From Eudorina sp. 2006-703-Eu-15 (taxonomy: Eukaryota; Chlorophyta; Chlorophyceae; Chlamydomonadales; Volvocaceae), in the NCBI GenBank assembly GCA_003117195.1, contig BDSI01000077.1:554841-618840 (forward strand): a stretch of 64,000 bases of DNA. Reading direction: 5' to 3'. Shown here piece by piece: positions 19,361 to 30,755 of this stretch (positions are counted from its first letter, which is position 1; the number at the start of each line of letters is the position of its first letter). A program made the position numbers and the translations under genes. The notes below the pieces were generated by a model. It was given only the letters and a program-made list of their open reading frames with translations, searched no databases and was not told the origin of the DNA.

Positions 19361-19480
19361 GACGGTGCTGAAGCTGATTCATTGTATATAAATTGTATCA
19401 TTTTGTAAGTATCTTCTCAACGTTTGAGCTGCATGTAATAAACACGTTTCGTCGCGGCCGGTTCGGTGTGCGTTAGCTTG
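19361..19480 (+). other. LINE 3' untranslated region with TGTAA poly(A) signals
   Basis: After the ORF3 stop come AT-rich sequence and TGTAA at about 19404 and 19433 (CATGTAATAAAC). TGTAA is the usual green-algal poly(A) signal. No A-tail or simple-repeat tail marks the exact end. Confidence 0.5.
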
Positions 19481-20135
19481 GTGACGGCAAAATGCTAGTC
19501 ATCGAAAGTAATTTGCACACCAACCCCTGTTCAAATCTTACAACCATACAAGGGTCATATTGACTTATATACTAGTTTTGATGAAGTACATGGGATGTGT
19601 AAAATGCTATAATTCGATGGCTATACGTACGTCTCCGTCCCCCCATCCCCACCCCTCCGCGTATTTGAAACGACCGCGCGAAACGCTGCAATTGCCATTT
19701 TGCAAAAGTTGCTTTCACATTCTGTTGTTTATGCATATTTTTTCGAGGTTTAAGGGCGAGCGTAAGGGCGGTGCGAATGAACAGAGAACTGACTGCTGAT
19801 AAAAATGTGAATTCACAGTATAAGTACATGCGCGCAGCTAAGTACGTACGTCCATTGCCTTCCACCAGCCGAACGCAAGCTGTTGCTACATGCGCCCGCC
19901 AGGCGAAAAGTAATGCCGCCCACTAATTAGCTTCCTAAGCTGCAGTACAACACGTCCATTCATGGGTGACTGTTTGCGATCTCCTTCTTAGACCCGAGCG
20001 AGGCCACAAACGTAAGGACGTGCGGCGGCCAGTCCTTGCTAGCTAGCTAGCAACCTGAATGATGTAAAGGATGGATGTCCAAGTTGGGTAAAGGCTTCAC
20101 ATTATCGATTACAAAATTTCCCCATCTACCGTATA
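19481..20135. other. No gene recognised
   Basis: About 650 bases without recognisable coding sequence or repeat. It includes a GCTAGCTAGCTAGC run near 20040. Confidence 0.5.
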
Positions 20136-20583
20136 TAAAAAAAGCTTCCCATTACCTATGACAATTAAGCTTCCCATGCATTATAATCTGTTCCCCCTTC
20201 CCATCTACCCTCCGTCCCATCTACCCCTACGTACATATGCTTGCGTTCATGCATGCGTGCACGCAGCCTGTCCCCATAAGGATGGCTACAAGGCCTTCCC
20301 GGACATGATCTTCGGCGGGGGAATTATGAGCGTCGCGCCAAAGAATGCTCTAGTACGACTGAGAGCGGCGGAAGTGCTGTGTGGAGGCAAATGCACTGTA
20401 TATATTTGACAGTCACGGAGTTGTCATCAATGTTCGAACGTACGGCGACCTCATGTCGATGTCTATGTTGGGCTTCTGCAGCTACGTAAAAGGTAATGTA
20501 CGTGTATATTCTAGCTATGCATGTAAATAAATGTGTAGTTAATGCCGTACAATACGAAGTAGATCTAGTGAAGGGCATTTGAA
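20136..20583 (+). repeat. 448-bp segment repeated exactly at 35220-35667, copy 1
   Basis: As far as I can compare by eye this segment is identical to 35220-35667; both copies start at an A-run and stop at GGGCATTTGAA. It contains a degenerate Cys-module exon: DGYKAFPDMIFGGGIMSVAP in one frame, then IFDSHGVVINVRTYGDLMSM and GFCSYVK in another, ending at a donor-like GTAATG after a phase-1 base. The frameshift sits in a TATATAT run and is present in both copies, so it preceded the duplication. No flanking duplication or terminal repeat indicates the mechanism. Confidence 0.9.
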
Positions 20584-22269
20584 CGAGAAGGGCCTGCGGT
20601 GATCCCGCTTTTTGTTTTGTGTAGGTTTGAAGAAAGGATGTGAAGAAGGGCGTAGGGGGCCGATTGCATCACTTGAATGAAATAGAGCACGAATCCTCAT
20701 GAATGCTGCATACATTTCGGCGAAGCAGGGTGTATCGATTTAGACGACGTCCACATGGTAGCATGTTGACTGCACGAAACAGAAAGGTCCAGTCGGTCCG
20801 TGGCCCGACCCCACTGACGCATGACACCGGCAATGCCAAGCACCACACTCTCATCCGCGCATTTCCGCAGTCCTCCTACTTTGACCGGCGCACTGCCCAC
20901 CACGACCGTCGCCGCCGGTGCCACCTCCGCCCCGCCTCCACTGTCTTAGCGGCATATGCCAACATTCGTACGTGGAGGCAATGCAGGGGCTTCCAGGCCC
21001 CATCTGCACCTGTTTTGTTGGACCTCTCGGGCCAAGCCCGACTTTGCCTGATACCATCTGCATTATTTCGGACCTTCTCGGGGCATGTACAACCCACCCA
21101 TGTCCAAACCCACGCATCCCGGACAGTGTTGCTATCTTAAATAAAATAAACATTTACGGGCCAAAAACCCGGAATTTTTTCATTTCACGGACCCCCAGAA
21201 AACCTGCGAGATTTCATTTATTTGACGCTGTAAGGAGCCGGAAATCTGCCCTGCCAACTATTTTCCTGACTACCAAAAGGGCCTGGAAATCTGCAGGTGC
21301 AGGGGCAATTCCTGCGTCGTACACCTGTCTACCGCCAAAACACACTCTAATGCCGTGCTTTATTGCTGGTCCCCCTTGCAACGCTCGCTTCCTAAGGCCG
21401 TGTCCCGGACTCCTGGTTACCCCCCTCCCATATGCATCCGCGACGCCAGGAAAGCGTGCTTCAGCCCTTCAAGACTGAGAATCCATATCGTAGCTGTGGT
21501 AGCAGTCGCCCTGCTGTCGAAACACGCAGAAACCCCGGCCTGCCTGGAACTTTTCATTTCCTGGCACCTAGGAAGGCCCCCCAAATCTGCCCTGCCAAAG
21601 GTTTTTTGGCTACTGGCGACAGGCCGGAAACCTGCGGAATTCTATTTCCCCGGTTTGGAAGATAGCAACACTGATCCCGGACCCCTCCCGGTAATCCACC
21701 TATACCTGGAAAACCCCCAACTGCATCCCATCCATGCTTTGAGGCAATGTACGTCGCAAAGGCTTACCGTATGTACCCGGGCCCGACCCCGTCTGTAACC
21801 TTCAAAGTGCAGGAGTAGCCCCCATTGGCACCCAACCTGACCCCTGCCGAAGTGCTATCTGTACCTGCTGGAATGCCCCCAGCGACCGCATCCCCACCCG
21901 GGCCCAATTTCATCTGCACCTCACCAATTCTAGGGGCAAGCGTCACCCATGCCCGATCCCACGCGAGCGCGTTCCTGACCCCTCTTCCCTGAAACACCAT
22001 CTGCACCTGATAAACCCCCGACAGCATCTCAATCCATGTGAAGGTACCAGCACAGTCCGCCCCGGGACCTCGATCCCCGCCTCACATGACCCCGATCGAC
22101 AATACCAAGGACAACACTGACGTCGTCTGATCCCTTATGGGGTCGGCATTCACAGTCACTCATCTCGTCCTTGACATCTAGGCCTCTTCCTTACCTTATT
22201 CATTCCTCATTTGCACTGATCAATCAGTTTTCATTGGACGTCCGAATTTTGCATCTCCAATAACGGTCA
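20584..22269. repeat. Degenerate C-rich dispersed repeat region, no gene
   Basis: No coding sequence is supported. Motifs such as CCATCTGCACCTG, GGGCCAAGCCCGACTTTGCC and a TTCTCGGGG-ACAACCCACCCATG block recur loosely through the region and again at 23150-23230 and 28030-28150. They look like decayed monomers of a dispersed or tandem repeat family. Confidence 0.4.
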
Positions 22270-22700
22270 GGTTCCGTAAGAGGGAGGTCTCCGCAGCCGA
22301 AAATGCGCGGTCCCCGTGAAAGGGATCCGTCATCGGTGCCTCACAGGGGAAACCCCCACGAGCTGTGGCACCCCACCGACAAAGCAGCGAGGCATTCTCG
22401 CACTACATTGCTGTGAAAAGCGAGCGGGGACGGGAACCCGCCAGCAGAACCACCCAAACACGCTGAGACTGCCAGCGGGACAGCACTGCCTATGGGGCAC
22501 GAGCGACGCACCACGGTCGCACCGGGAACGGATCATGCAGAACATGGGGGAAGTCGCCCACACAGGCACCCCAAGGTCCAGTACCCCCACCCCGGACGCG
22601 TCCTGCGCCGCTGAAGCTTGAGGTCCTGGACGCCCACGCCTGGCTCATGACGATGTGCAGCAGTCGCTGGCAGGAAGCCCCTCACCCACCAAGCACCCGA
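22270..22700. repeat. Diverged repeat related to 48061-48480
   Basis: Both loci share an ordered set of blocks, including a GA-AAGTCGCCCACA-AGGCA-CCC block, a CCTGCGCCGC block and a GGA-G-CCACGCCTG block about 60 bases later. This suggests two old copies of one element. No domain can be read with confidence in either. Confidence 0.45.
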
Positions 22701-23220
22701 CCGCCCCCAGCCGGGGCCAGAAGCAGGCCCGCCTGCGGGGCGTAAAAAAACCCACCGACCGTCAGTCCTCGGGGCCGGCCCTGCACGCTGCTGGGTCCCC
22801 CCGGCCACCCACAACACTGGATGGAAGGAGCCCACGGAGCCCCAGCCACGCATGGGGACCCCCAACTGGGAGGACCCGGCGCCAAGATCGGCCCCACACG
22901 GGAAGCTGCCCTCCGCGGGGCGGCGGCTAACCCGAGCCCCCAGAGCTGCGCCCGGCTCACCCGGGCCCCCAGCTGTAATTCCCATCACGGCCAGGGCCAT
23001 GCAGCAGGCCCAGAAGTGACGCTGCCGTGTGGTGGCTTCCCCACCACCCGCCGCGGGAAACGTCCCGCAGCCACACCGGGCCACCGCCGCGGGGCGCATG
23101 TGGGAGTTGCCCATTTGCAGAGGCAATGCAGGGGCCATCCCAGGCGCCATCGGCCCCTGGTTCGACATCCATCCCTATCCATCCATCGGGCCAAGCCCAT
23201 CCTGACCTAATCCCATCTGC
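22701..23220. other. GC-rich stretch, no gene recognised
   Basis: Long open frames exist on both strands but follow from high GC content; their translations are Pro/Gly/Arg-rich without motifs. It ends in a copy of the C-rich repeat. Confidence 0.4.
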
Positions 23221-23500
23221 ATCCCAGCCTTCGTCTGTAATTTTGTAGGCCGGGTATATCCTGTAAGTCCGTGTATTACACGGTCTTGTGTCTGACACTG
23301 AGTATACACGAGAGGTGTTTACACGGCTAACACGGTAGGTGTAAACACGGCTCCGGCTTGACACGGCAGTGTAAACACGTCAACGGCTTGACACGACCAT
23401 ATCAACACTGCACCGGCTTGAAACGACCATATCAACACTGCACCGGCTTGAAACGACCGTATCAACACTGCACCGGATGTACATGGTTGGCATACACGAT
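23221..23500. repeat. Tandem ACACGG-type repeats, with inverted relative near 28 kb
   Basis: The second half is a run of about 27-32-bp degenerate units (CACCGGCTTGAAACGACC, then a -ATCAACACTG- part), at least four copies. The first half (TCTGTAATTTTG-AGGCCG ... ACACTGAGTATACACG) recurs near 27990-28045; the TCTGTAATTTTG part is inverted there. The two loci are likely copies of one repeat family. Confidence 0.6.
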
Positions 23501-24069
23501 GGTTCTTGGAACAGTTTAAACCTTATCTATTGGCCGTCTTTGCCTTCCATATTAACCCTCCAGCAAACGAGGTAGGGGCCTGCTGCATGTATGCCTGGAT
23601 GGACAGGGCGCGCATGAGACTTGCACGGGCTGTACCTGCTGATGATGAGCCGCCTGCGCTGCTAGTTAATTCCCCCTATATACCTGCTGCGCGGGCTCTT
23701 ATTACCTCTGGCTGTATGTGACTGGTCACCTCGAACGGGATGAGTCCCTGATAGATAGAGTTGGTGTGCGTTGGTGCGCTTGCTTGTGGAGCCTATGTAT
23801 CTGGTGCGCCACCATGCATGGTGTATGTGTGCGGACGACTCGCTTAGCAGTGTGTTGCTTGATAGTAGGCTGCACGCGGCATCAATTACCCGCGGCATGG
23901 GTATGATTGCGCCAAGGAATGTCTGCAAACGCACTGGTGTTTTACTTCACGCCAAGTCGGCAGGTGGCACACAGCTTCCTTGGCACACAGCTTCCTTAAC
24001 CCAAACGGGCTGCTCAGTTCTTTTGCGTTGTAAGAATTTAATCGCAGTAAGATAAAAACACCATTTATC
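23501..24069. other. No gene recognised
   Basis: About 570 bases without convincing exons or repeats, apart from a doubled TGGCACACAGCTTCCTT near 23965-23998. Confidence 0.45.
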
Positions 24070-24346
24070 GTTGTGCCTACTGAAGGATTCAAGAATTGCA
24101 AAGATTTCAGATCGCCTCTTACGCCCGCTTATTTCACCACAGTTCATTACGACCGTGGAGGTCCAGTCTATATAGACGAACTTAGTCACATCAAACAGGA
24201 TGCATTCTGTGAGCAAGTTGTAGAACAAACCGATGCCTACGCATGCCAAAAACTCGTACGAAGGCCACTCCGGTGGCAGTACGACAAGCAAGTCAACATA
24301 CGGCCTGAGACCGCGTGCCGGATGCAACCGCTTCAAAGCAATCCAT
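24070..24346 (+). CDS. Candidate exon of a Cys-rich secreted module
   Basis: The plus-strand frame reads VPTEGFKNCKDF, AYFTTVHYDRGGPVYIDEL and DAFCEQVVEQTDAYACQKL. The pattern (Pro-x-x-Gly/Tyr start, a central Cys pair about ten residues apart) resembles the module exons at 37-41 kb and 50-52 kb. It ends at a stop in AATCCATAG without a clear donor, and no strong acceptor precedes it. It may be a terminal or decayed exon. Alternative: chance open frame. Confidence 0.3.
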
Positions 24347-27300
24347 AGCTAGCTGCTGTCGCGCATGATGGGTGATGACACCTATATTTAACAAGCTTGC
24401 TATGCTTGGTGCGCACCATACATGGCACGACCGGCACCCTAACTATGCAGACGTTCTCATCATCTTTTGTTTGGCCGCACAGCCAATCTCTCCCTCGCGC
24501 CCCGCCCGTCTGCCTGGCCTTACTGCACTGATGGGCAGGTTAGCATCGCGGGTGTGACTCAGCAAGCGAGTCCGTCTGTTTGGACATCGGACCACGCCAG
24601 CGGGGAGTGGGAGAAGCATGAACGGGTCAGCACGCAATATCAGGCATTTCCACAATGAATGACTGAGGTGCTGTGTTGAGGTGTATGATCAGTGGTACTG
24701 GCTGGGGGTGAACGTGTGGCACCTGGCACATACACTCTGCCTGTGCAGGTGCTTGGGTGTAGGAGGTGTTTCTTAACACCAAGCCATGCACGGTGTTGGC
24801 AAACATGTAAATAAACTACCAATTAACCCAGTCAGCAGTCGACGGTACGCCCAAGTACCATATTATTTCAACCTTGTAGTGCAACTAGTAAAGCATCAAG
24901 CCTGAGACGTTCGCACGCTAGGCAGACAGCAAACTCATGTCGGGAACATGCGACAGCTCGCCCTGCATTGATTGCCTGCTGGCGCTCCCACCTGACTACT
25001 TCGCGACGTGAAGCACGTCAGCTTCATATTGTTGACACGCTGCATGGGACCAGCCGCCCTGTTGGCTTTCTCTATCTGCTGGCTCAAGAAGTCATGAAGG
25101 AATCGGTACAGAACACCTTGTACGTACTTGCGTATGTGGGTTGCACCAGGTTATACGGTACCTTGATGGACGGTTGTGCGCTCAGTGGACTCTGTGCACG
25201 GTCAATCCTGACATTTGCGTATGGGTCATGTAACTGTATCACGCCCGAGCAAGGTGGGGAAAGTTACACACGCATTGGATATACCCCAGCAGGGTTTTGG
25301 ATAACCCAACCGGAGGGTTCTCGCTGGAGGAGCCAACCCCACGTTTTGGCCACCGTGCTCTGGATCAGATATGTATCTCCTCGGAGTACGTACATACGGG
25401 CTAGCACGGATCTTAGAACTGGATGGTTACAAGTCCATGTTGGTGTGAACTCAGCCGGCAGGGTTAGCAGGCAGGGTCCGCTATCTACACCGAACAGAAG
25501 CCATCACCCTCAACGAAGGTTGGTGGAATCGTTCGCTCAGAACTCATCAAGCCCTTATTATTACTGATTGATTGAACTCCGTGTCGCGCCCGTCCAAGCA
25601 ACACGATGCTGTGTGCGGCTACACAACCACACCGTACGTCCGCTGCCTAAACACCATCGTAAATAAAGAGCAGTCGGGTGCTCGAGTAAAGCCCCGCACC
25701 TTACTTCCCACGCACCCCACCAACGAGTGCAACGGGGTGGGCTAACTGGTATACTGCAAGACAGGGCCGGTGGCGGTGTCGTATAGGAAGCCTCAGCATC
25801 TCTGCCCCCTCTGGGCCCTTATTACACGCCAGCCAGCAGGGTTATGCCTGGCAAGGTTTTATTGTTTTTGAGGGTACGGCGCGTAGTACGGGTATGTGCA
25901 TTGATTTGGCGGGTTATTAGTGCGCCTAAACTAGGGGGGCATGGGAGATGAGGTTCACTGATGATGGGCCTGTACGTCGCTGCCAAATGGGTGGCTAGCT
26001 ACTTAGAACACACTGTATAGCAGCTGCAAGCGGCAGCAGATAGACTACGCCACATATATACGCAGCACAGGTACTCGTAGCCTGCATCAACGCGTTCAAG
26101 AATATTTTATATTTGCACTGTTCCATACGTAACCGTATTGCTGATGAGGGCTAGTTTCCGGAGGAGCGCTAGGAGCGCACAGATGCCACATTCAATTTGC
26201 GCTACCGACCCGCACCTGGACCCCGGAGTTTTACTCTTTCTTGTATATCGCAAATTGAAATATTCTATTTCATGCTGACATGTGCAGTCGAGGGCGCGGC
26301 ATCAATGGACGTACACCTAAGGGCTAAGGCAACACGCCAACACCGGCATACTTTGCATTCAGGCTATAGATTATACTGTTTGTTGTCATGTAATAAACAG
26401 TACATCTACGTCGTTAGATTTTTCCATTGCCTTGTTGGCCTTTGGGCAATATAGCCGACTGTTAACAACGGTCAAACACAGAAATATGCCAAGCACTGCC
26501 ACGCGTAACGCAAACTTCGCTGCAGTATCTATATATACATCATAAATGCAGTAAATTAGTTCTCTGGGACGTCCAATCGAGCTCGGTTGGAGTTGGGGCC
26601 TTTACGGGAACGAAGAAGCTGGAGTCCCCTTCGCAGGTCGACTCTAGGAACGCAACACAGCAACACATTCTAATTAGTCACTTTCTCCCTTTTATGGCGC
26701 AGATTCATCATGAGTCCTGGACAGTCGGTGCAGTTGTGCTGGCCATTCAGTGGTGAGTGTCCACTGACGGCCACAGTGATCCGCCGCCGCCGCCTTAAGC
26801 AATTGACTAAACGCTTACAAAGAGGTGCATTGGATATTTTGCCCACAGATGACCGGTGATGCACGCAAGACCTCGCGGTATGGCAGCTGCAGCATGCAGG
26901 CATAGTAGTAGGCGTAGCTAAGCAAGCGCGCGGGACCGAAAGCCTGGGACCGAAAGCCTGGGACCCGAGCTGGTAAGTGGCAGCAGTGGCAGGAACTGAT
27001 GTACGCACGTATGTATGTCTATTGGATGTGTGGGGTGTGCTTTCCGGATCCAGCCAAACAACTGGATGACACTAGAATGAATCCCCGTCACCCCACACAC
27101 GGCCTTCTCTTATATGCACACACGCACACACCTCTGTTCTGTTTTTCGTGCAACACCTCTTTTCTTTCTCTGCTATGTACCCTGCAGGGCTGTTGTCAGC
27201 AGAGGCGGATCAGCAGTGAACAGGACTACCGACCATACGTGGCGAGGAGAAGGATAGCAAGCAAACGTGTTTGGGGTAGAAGGATTATTGTGTTGGCTGG

Positions 27301-27764
27301 GTGCGTGGGCGGGGTAGGATTTGTTGAACCCTTGGTACCGCCGACCGGGCTAACCGGGCGTGCTGTGTCTCGCGCCTGATTGGTCTCCTTGACTTACTTG
27401 ACTTGGAGTTGCTGCGTGGGTATGAGTGTTTTGTTCAATCAAGTACCGTGCGTGCTTGGGCCCTGTCTGGGTCTACAGCTGCGGCATGGCTAGCTGCCAA
27501 GTGCCAACGCGTTGTGTATCTGTGTCGTAATGACACTGTGTTTAGCCTTGCTCTGTGGAGGTGGGCGGACACATTTGGCTTGTGTGCATGGACATGAGGG
27601 TGCGGCTTACTTGCCATTTGGAGCGAGGAGGGCATGAAGGCGGTAGCAGTACACTGGAGCGCAAGCTAGATAGCTACTCTGTAACAACACACACCATTGG
27701 ATACTCTTGCCCCCCTGCCTACGGTTTGCACACGGCAAACTGCGTGTACATGGCCACCAGGTTT
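24347..27764. other. Gene-poor stretch, nothing supported
   Basis: About 3.4 kb with only scattered open frames lacking motifs, splice-site series or homology within the window. The longest (24968-25567, plus) has no recognisable feature. Several TGTAAATAAA-type signals occur (for example near 24810 and 25660), so transcripts may end here, but I cannot define a gene. Confidence 0.4.
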
Positions 27765-27960
27765 ACACGAGGTGTATAGCCGGGCCATGTTAACACATCT
27801 AGTGTATATCCGGGCCATGTTAACACGGCCAGTGTATATCCATGCCATGTTAACACGGCCAGTGTATATCCATGCCATGTTGACACGATGGGATATATCC
27901 TAGTGTCAACACGCACCGGATATATTCGACCGTGTCTACACCCTCGGATAATAGCCTATC
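27765..27960. repeat. Tandem repeat of about 31 bp
   Basis: Four to five units of the type CCATGTTAACACGGCCAGTG followed by TATATCCATG (27784-27890), then more diverged units with TGACACGATGGGATATATCC. The ACACGG/GTGTA vocabulary matches the repeat at 23280-23480. Confidence 0.85.
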
Positions 27961-28714
27961 CGGGTATTTTTGCATACACGGCCGTGTGATACACAGTCGT
28001 GACACTGAGTATACACGGCCTCCAAAATTACAGACGTTCTCGGGGTACACCCAACCCATGCCCCCCTCCCTAAGTGCTACCCGTGCCTGCTTCTGGCATG
28101 CCCAGCTTCTGCCTGTTGATCCCCACCATGTCCAACCCACCTGACCCTATCCCTGCTTGGGGCCCACCTCGCCTTGGCTGGAACATTATAAATCAGTGTC
28201 TCACCGTGTTGCCAAGCTCAAGCATCCCATACTTCCCCCTCGCGTGACCCCATCTGCAATCCATGTGGACCCAGCCCGTGGCCGACGCACCCGACCCGTC
28301 CATCCGCCATCCAAGGGCCCCACGAGCCCTAACACTGCACCTGGTCCAACCCGTGCATAACCTCAGGGCTGTATTGCCCAGCTTCTGCCTGTTGATTCTT
28401 GTCTTGCTTCTGAACTACAGGTTTGCCACCAGGTGCCATCCTACCTCAACTTTCTTCTTGTGGAATTCTTAGCAGTTACCGTATGTCCAAACGTCGTAAC
28501 ATATAGTAGATATGACTTCATAGCAGTTAAAATAGCGCGCTTCTGGTTCCCCAATTGCGAACAGTCATCAAATCAATGCGCTTCGGCCCAAACAAACGTC
28601 AATGCGCTCGCAAACCTGTCAATTCAATGCAAATGTTTACGCTCTATCGTGGCGCTAAGCGAACCTGGCGAAGGGCCTTGATTTCCTCCATGTCCCTCGG
28701 TTACGGTACCTTAC
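27961..28714. other. C-rich repeat remnants, no gene
   Basis: 28030-28340 carries the same C-rich blocks as 20.9-22.0 kb (TTCTCGGGGTACACCCAACC and others). 28560-28710 is loosely similar in block order to the right flank of the recombinase element (34835-35000), possibly older copies of related terminal sequence. No coding sequence is supported. Confidence 0.35.
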
Positions 28715-28879
28715 TGAATGAGACTGAAATGCTCGGCCTTGGGGTACGACACTGTACGGTGTGAGCAAATTGCATAACTCAGGGCGAGCCCAGGTGCAAC
28801 CCTCGAAATTACTTTACACGTTCTCTCTAAAGCGCATTAGAGTAAGCGCCTCACAGTGGCACGCTACTTCCGCAAAAAC
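28715..28879 (+). repeat. Split direct repeat A1 (left end)
   Basis: 165 bases identical to 32163-32327, from TGAATGAGACTGAAATGC to CTTCCGCAAAAAC. Flanking bases differ on both sides, so the limits are sharp. Confidence 0.95.
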
Positions 28880-29504
28880 TAGGAATTTGATATTCATTTA
28901 GCTAACAGAATCTAGCCTACCAAACTTTCTCAAATATCAAGTATATTAGGATACAACAGACAACAAACATCTTCATGGAGAGCTGCCGCACAGCGGTGTC
29001 GGTTGGGGAGCTTTGACGTTGTTTGACCAGCCGAGCGCCCATCGCATTCAAGTCCCGCTGTCAGCCCGCCCTGAAGTCACAGGATCGCCAGAGTGCAAAA
29101 TATGCCCGCGATATTTTCTCAGATGATGATGGCAAACCCGGTAGACGCACGAAGGCCGACAAGGAAGCCATGAGCAGCGGACAACCAGCGTATGAAGTTC
29201 GGGAAGCTCAGCGTGTGGCGGCAGGAACCCCCGAAGCGGGACGCCATTTGAGGCGGAGGCCCCCAGCAGCGGGATGCCATTAGGGCCGCGGGCGGTCGAT
29301 GGATAGCAGGGCCAGCCACCAGGCGATAGTGCCGGCCACCGCGGTAGCTACGCACGCGAAGGGGTGGGGCTTGGGGCGCCCCGCTGCGCCGCTAGGCCCC
29401 CAACAGCCCACCCCGGAGGCGCGGCAGATTGTGTGTACCAGCCGCGCCTCCACCACCCTGGCAGCCACCGTCGCCGGTAGCTGGTCATAGAGATCCTCCA
29501 GGGA
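28880..29504. other. Internal region of the recombinase element before the minisatellite
   Basis: An 86-codon frame at 29023-29283 (plus) is basic and featureless. No Gag, protease or reverse transcriptase motif is visible on either strand. Confidence 0.4.
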
Positions 29505-30755
29505 AATGTTCGGGCGGAAGGCCATCACCTCAGCGAGAATGCCACTTGCGGGCGGAAGGCCCCCTTTCGGCGAGAATGCCACTTGCGGGCGGAAGGCCAT
29601 CATTCGGCGAGAATGCCACTTGCAGGCGGAAGGCCATCACTCGGCGGGAATGCCACTTGCGGGCGGAAGGCCCTCATTCGGCGAGAATGCCACTTGCGGG
29701 CGGAAGGCCATCACTCGGCGGGAATGCCACATGCGGGCGGAAGGCCATCACCTCAGCGAGAATGCCACTTGCGGGCGGAAGGCCCCCATTCGGCGAGAAT
29801 GCCACTCGCGGGCGGAAGGCCCCCTTTCGGCGAGAATGCCACTTGCGGGCGGAAGGCCCTCATTCGGCGAGAATGCCACTTGCAGGCGGAAGGCCCTCAT
29901 TCGGCGGGAATGCCACTTGCGGGCGGAAGGCCCTCATTCGGCGAGAATGCCACTTGCGGGCGGAAGGCCCTCATTCGGCGGGAATGCCACTTTCGGGCGG
30001 AAGGCCCTCATTCGGCGAGAATGCCACTTGCGGGCGGAAGGCCCTCATTCGGCGAGAATGCCACTTGCGGGCGGAAGGCCCTCATTCGGCGAGAATGCCA
30101 CTTTCGGGCGGAAGGCCCTCATTCGGCGAGAATGCCACTTGCGGGCGGAAGGCCCTCATTCGGCGGGAATGCCATTCGGCGAGAATGCCACTTGCGGGCG
30201 GAAGGCCCTCATTCGGCGAGAATGCCACTTGCGGGCGGAAGGCCCTCATTCGGCGAGAATGCCACTTTCGGGCGGAAGGCCCTCATTCGGCGGGAATGCC
30301 ACTTGCGGGCGGAAGGCCCTCATTCGGCGAGAATGCCACTTTCGGGCGGAAGGCCCTCATTCGGCGGGAATGCCACTTGCGGGCGGAAGGCCCTCATTCG
30401 GCGGGAATGCCACTTTCGGGCGGAAGGCCCTCATTCGGCGAGAATGCCACTTGCGGGCGGAAGGCCCTCATTCGGCGAGAATGCCACTTGCGGGCGGAAG
30501 GCCCTCATTCGGCGAGAATGCCACTTTCGGGCGGAAGGCCCTCATTCGGCGGGAATGCCACTTGCGGGCGGAAGGCCCTCATTCGGCGAGAATGCCACTT
30601 TCGGGCGGAAGGCCCTCATTCGGCGGGAATGCCACTTGCGGGCGGAAGGCCCTCATTCGGCGGGAATGCCACTTTCGGGCGGAAGGCCCTCATTCGGCGG
30701 GAATGCCACTTGCGGGCGGAAGGCCCTCATTCGGCGGGAATGCCACCTCCCTCGG
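29505..30755 (+). repeat. 37-bp minisatellite, about 33 units, open in three forward frames
   Basis: Unit: GGGCGGAAGGCCCTCATTCG followed by GCGAGAATGCCACTTGC (37 bases). Because 37 is not a multiple of 3, each forward frame cycles through the same 37-residue peptide, and none has a stop for over 420 codons. Early units (29505-29850) vary (CATCACCTCAG, CCCCCTTTCGG). Later units differ mainly at two sites: TTGCGGG or TTTCGGG at the start, and GAGAATG or GGGAATG near the end. Units at about 30190-30690 form a seven-unit pattern repeated twice (259-bp higher-order period). One unit near 30170 has a partial duplication. This is not CRISPR: units abut with no spacers. Confidence 0.95.

Larger units (their letters stand above)
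7613..19480 (+). mobile_element. APE-type LINE with Josephin-like ORF1 and RNase H ORF3, carrying two nested insertions
   Basis: A plus-strand non-LTR retrotransposon. ORF1 (from 7650) contains a Josephin-like cysteine protease region, ORF2 (12243-18155) an APE endonuclease and reverse transcriptase, and ORF3 (18143-19360) RNase H. ORF1 is interrupted by the 2.55-kb oxygenase-bearing insertion and a 350-bp SINE; without them the element is about 9 kb. Chlamydomonas Dualen/RandI elements are known to combine APE, reverse transcriptase, RNase H and a cysteine protease (and also an RLE endonuclease), so this may be a relative. I see no RLE motif here. The 5' end abuts the fragment at 7505-7612. 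The 3' end is placed after the TGTAA near 19433; no target duplication was identified. Confidence 0.8.

Noticed and set aside
22533..23168. 211-codon minus-strand open frame
   Set aside because: GC-rich, Gly/Ala/Pro/Arg only, overlaps open frames on the other strand and a diverged repeat.
24968..25567. 199-codon plus-strand open frame as a gene
   Set aside because: No motif, signal or splice context; composition resembles flanking non-coding DNA.
29505..30755. CRISPR array or three overlapping repeat-protein genes
   Set aside because: Units abut without spacers and the organism is eukaryotic. Open frames arise because the 37-bp unit lacks stops; there is no start or splice context or independent coding sign.
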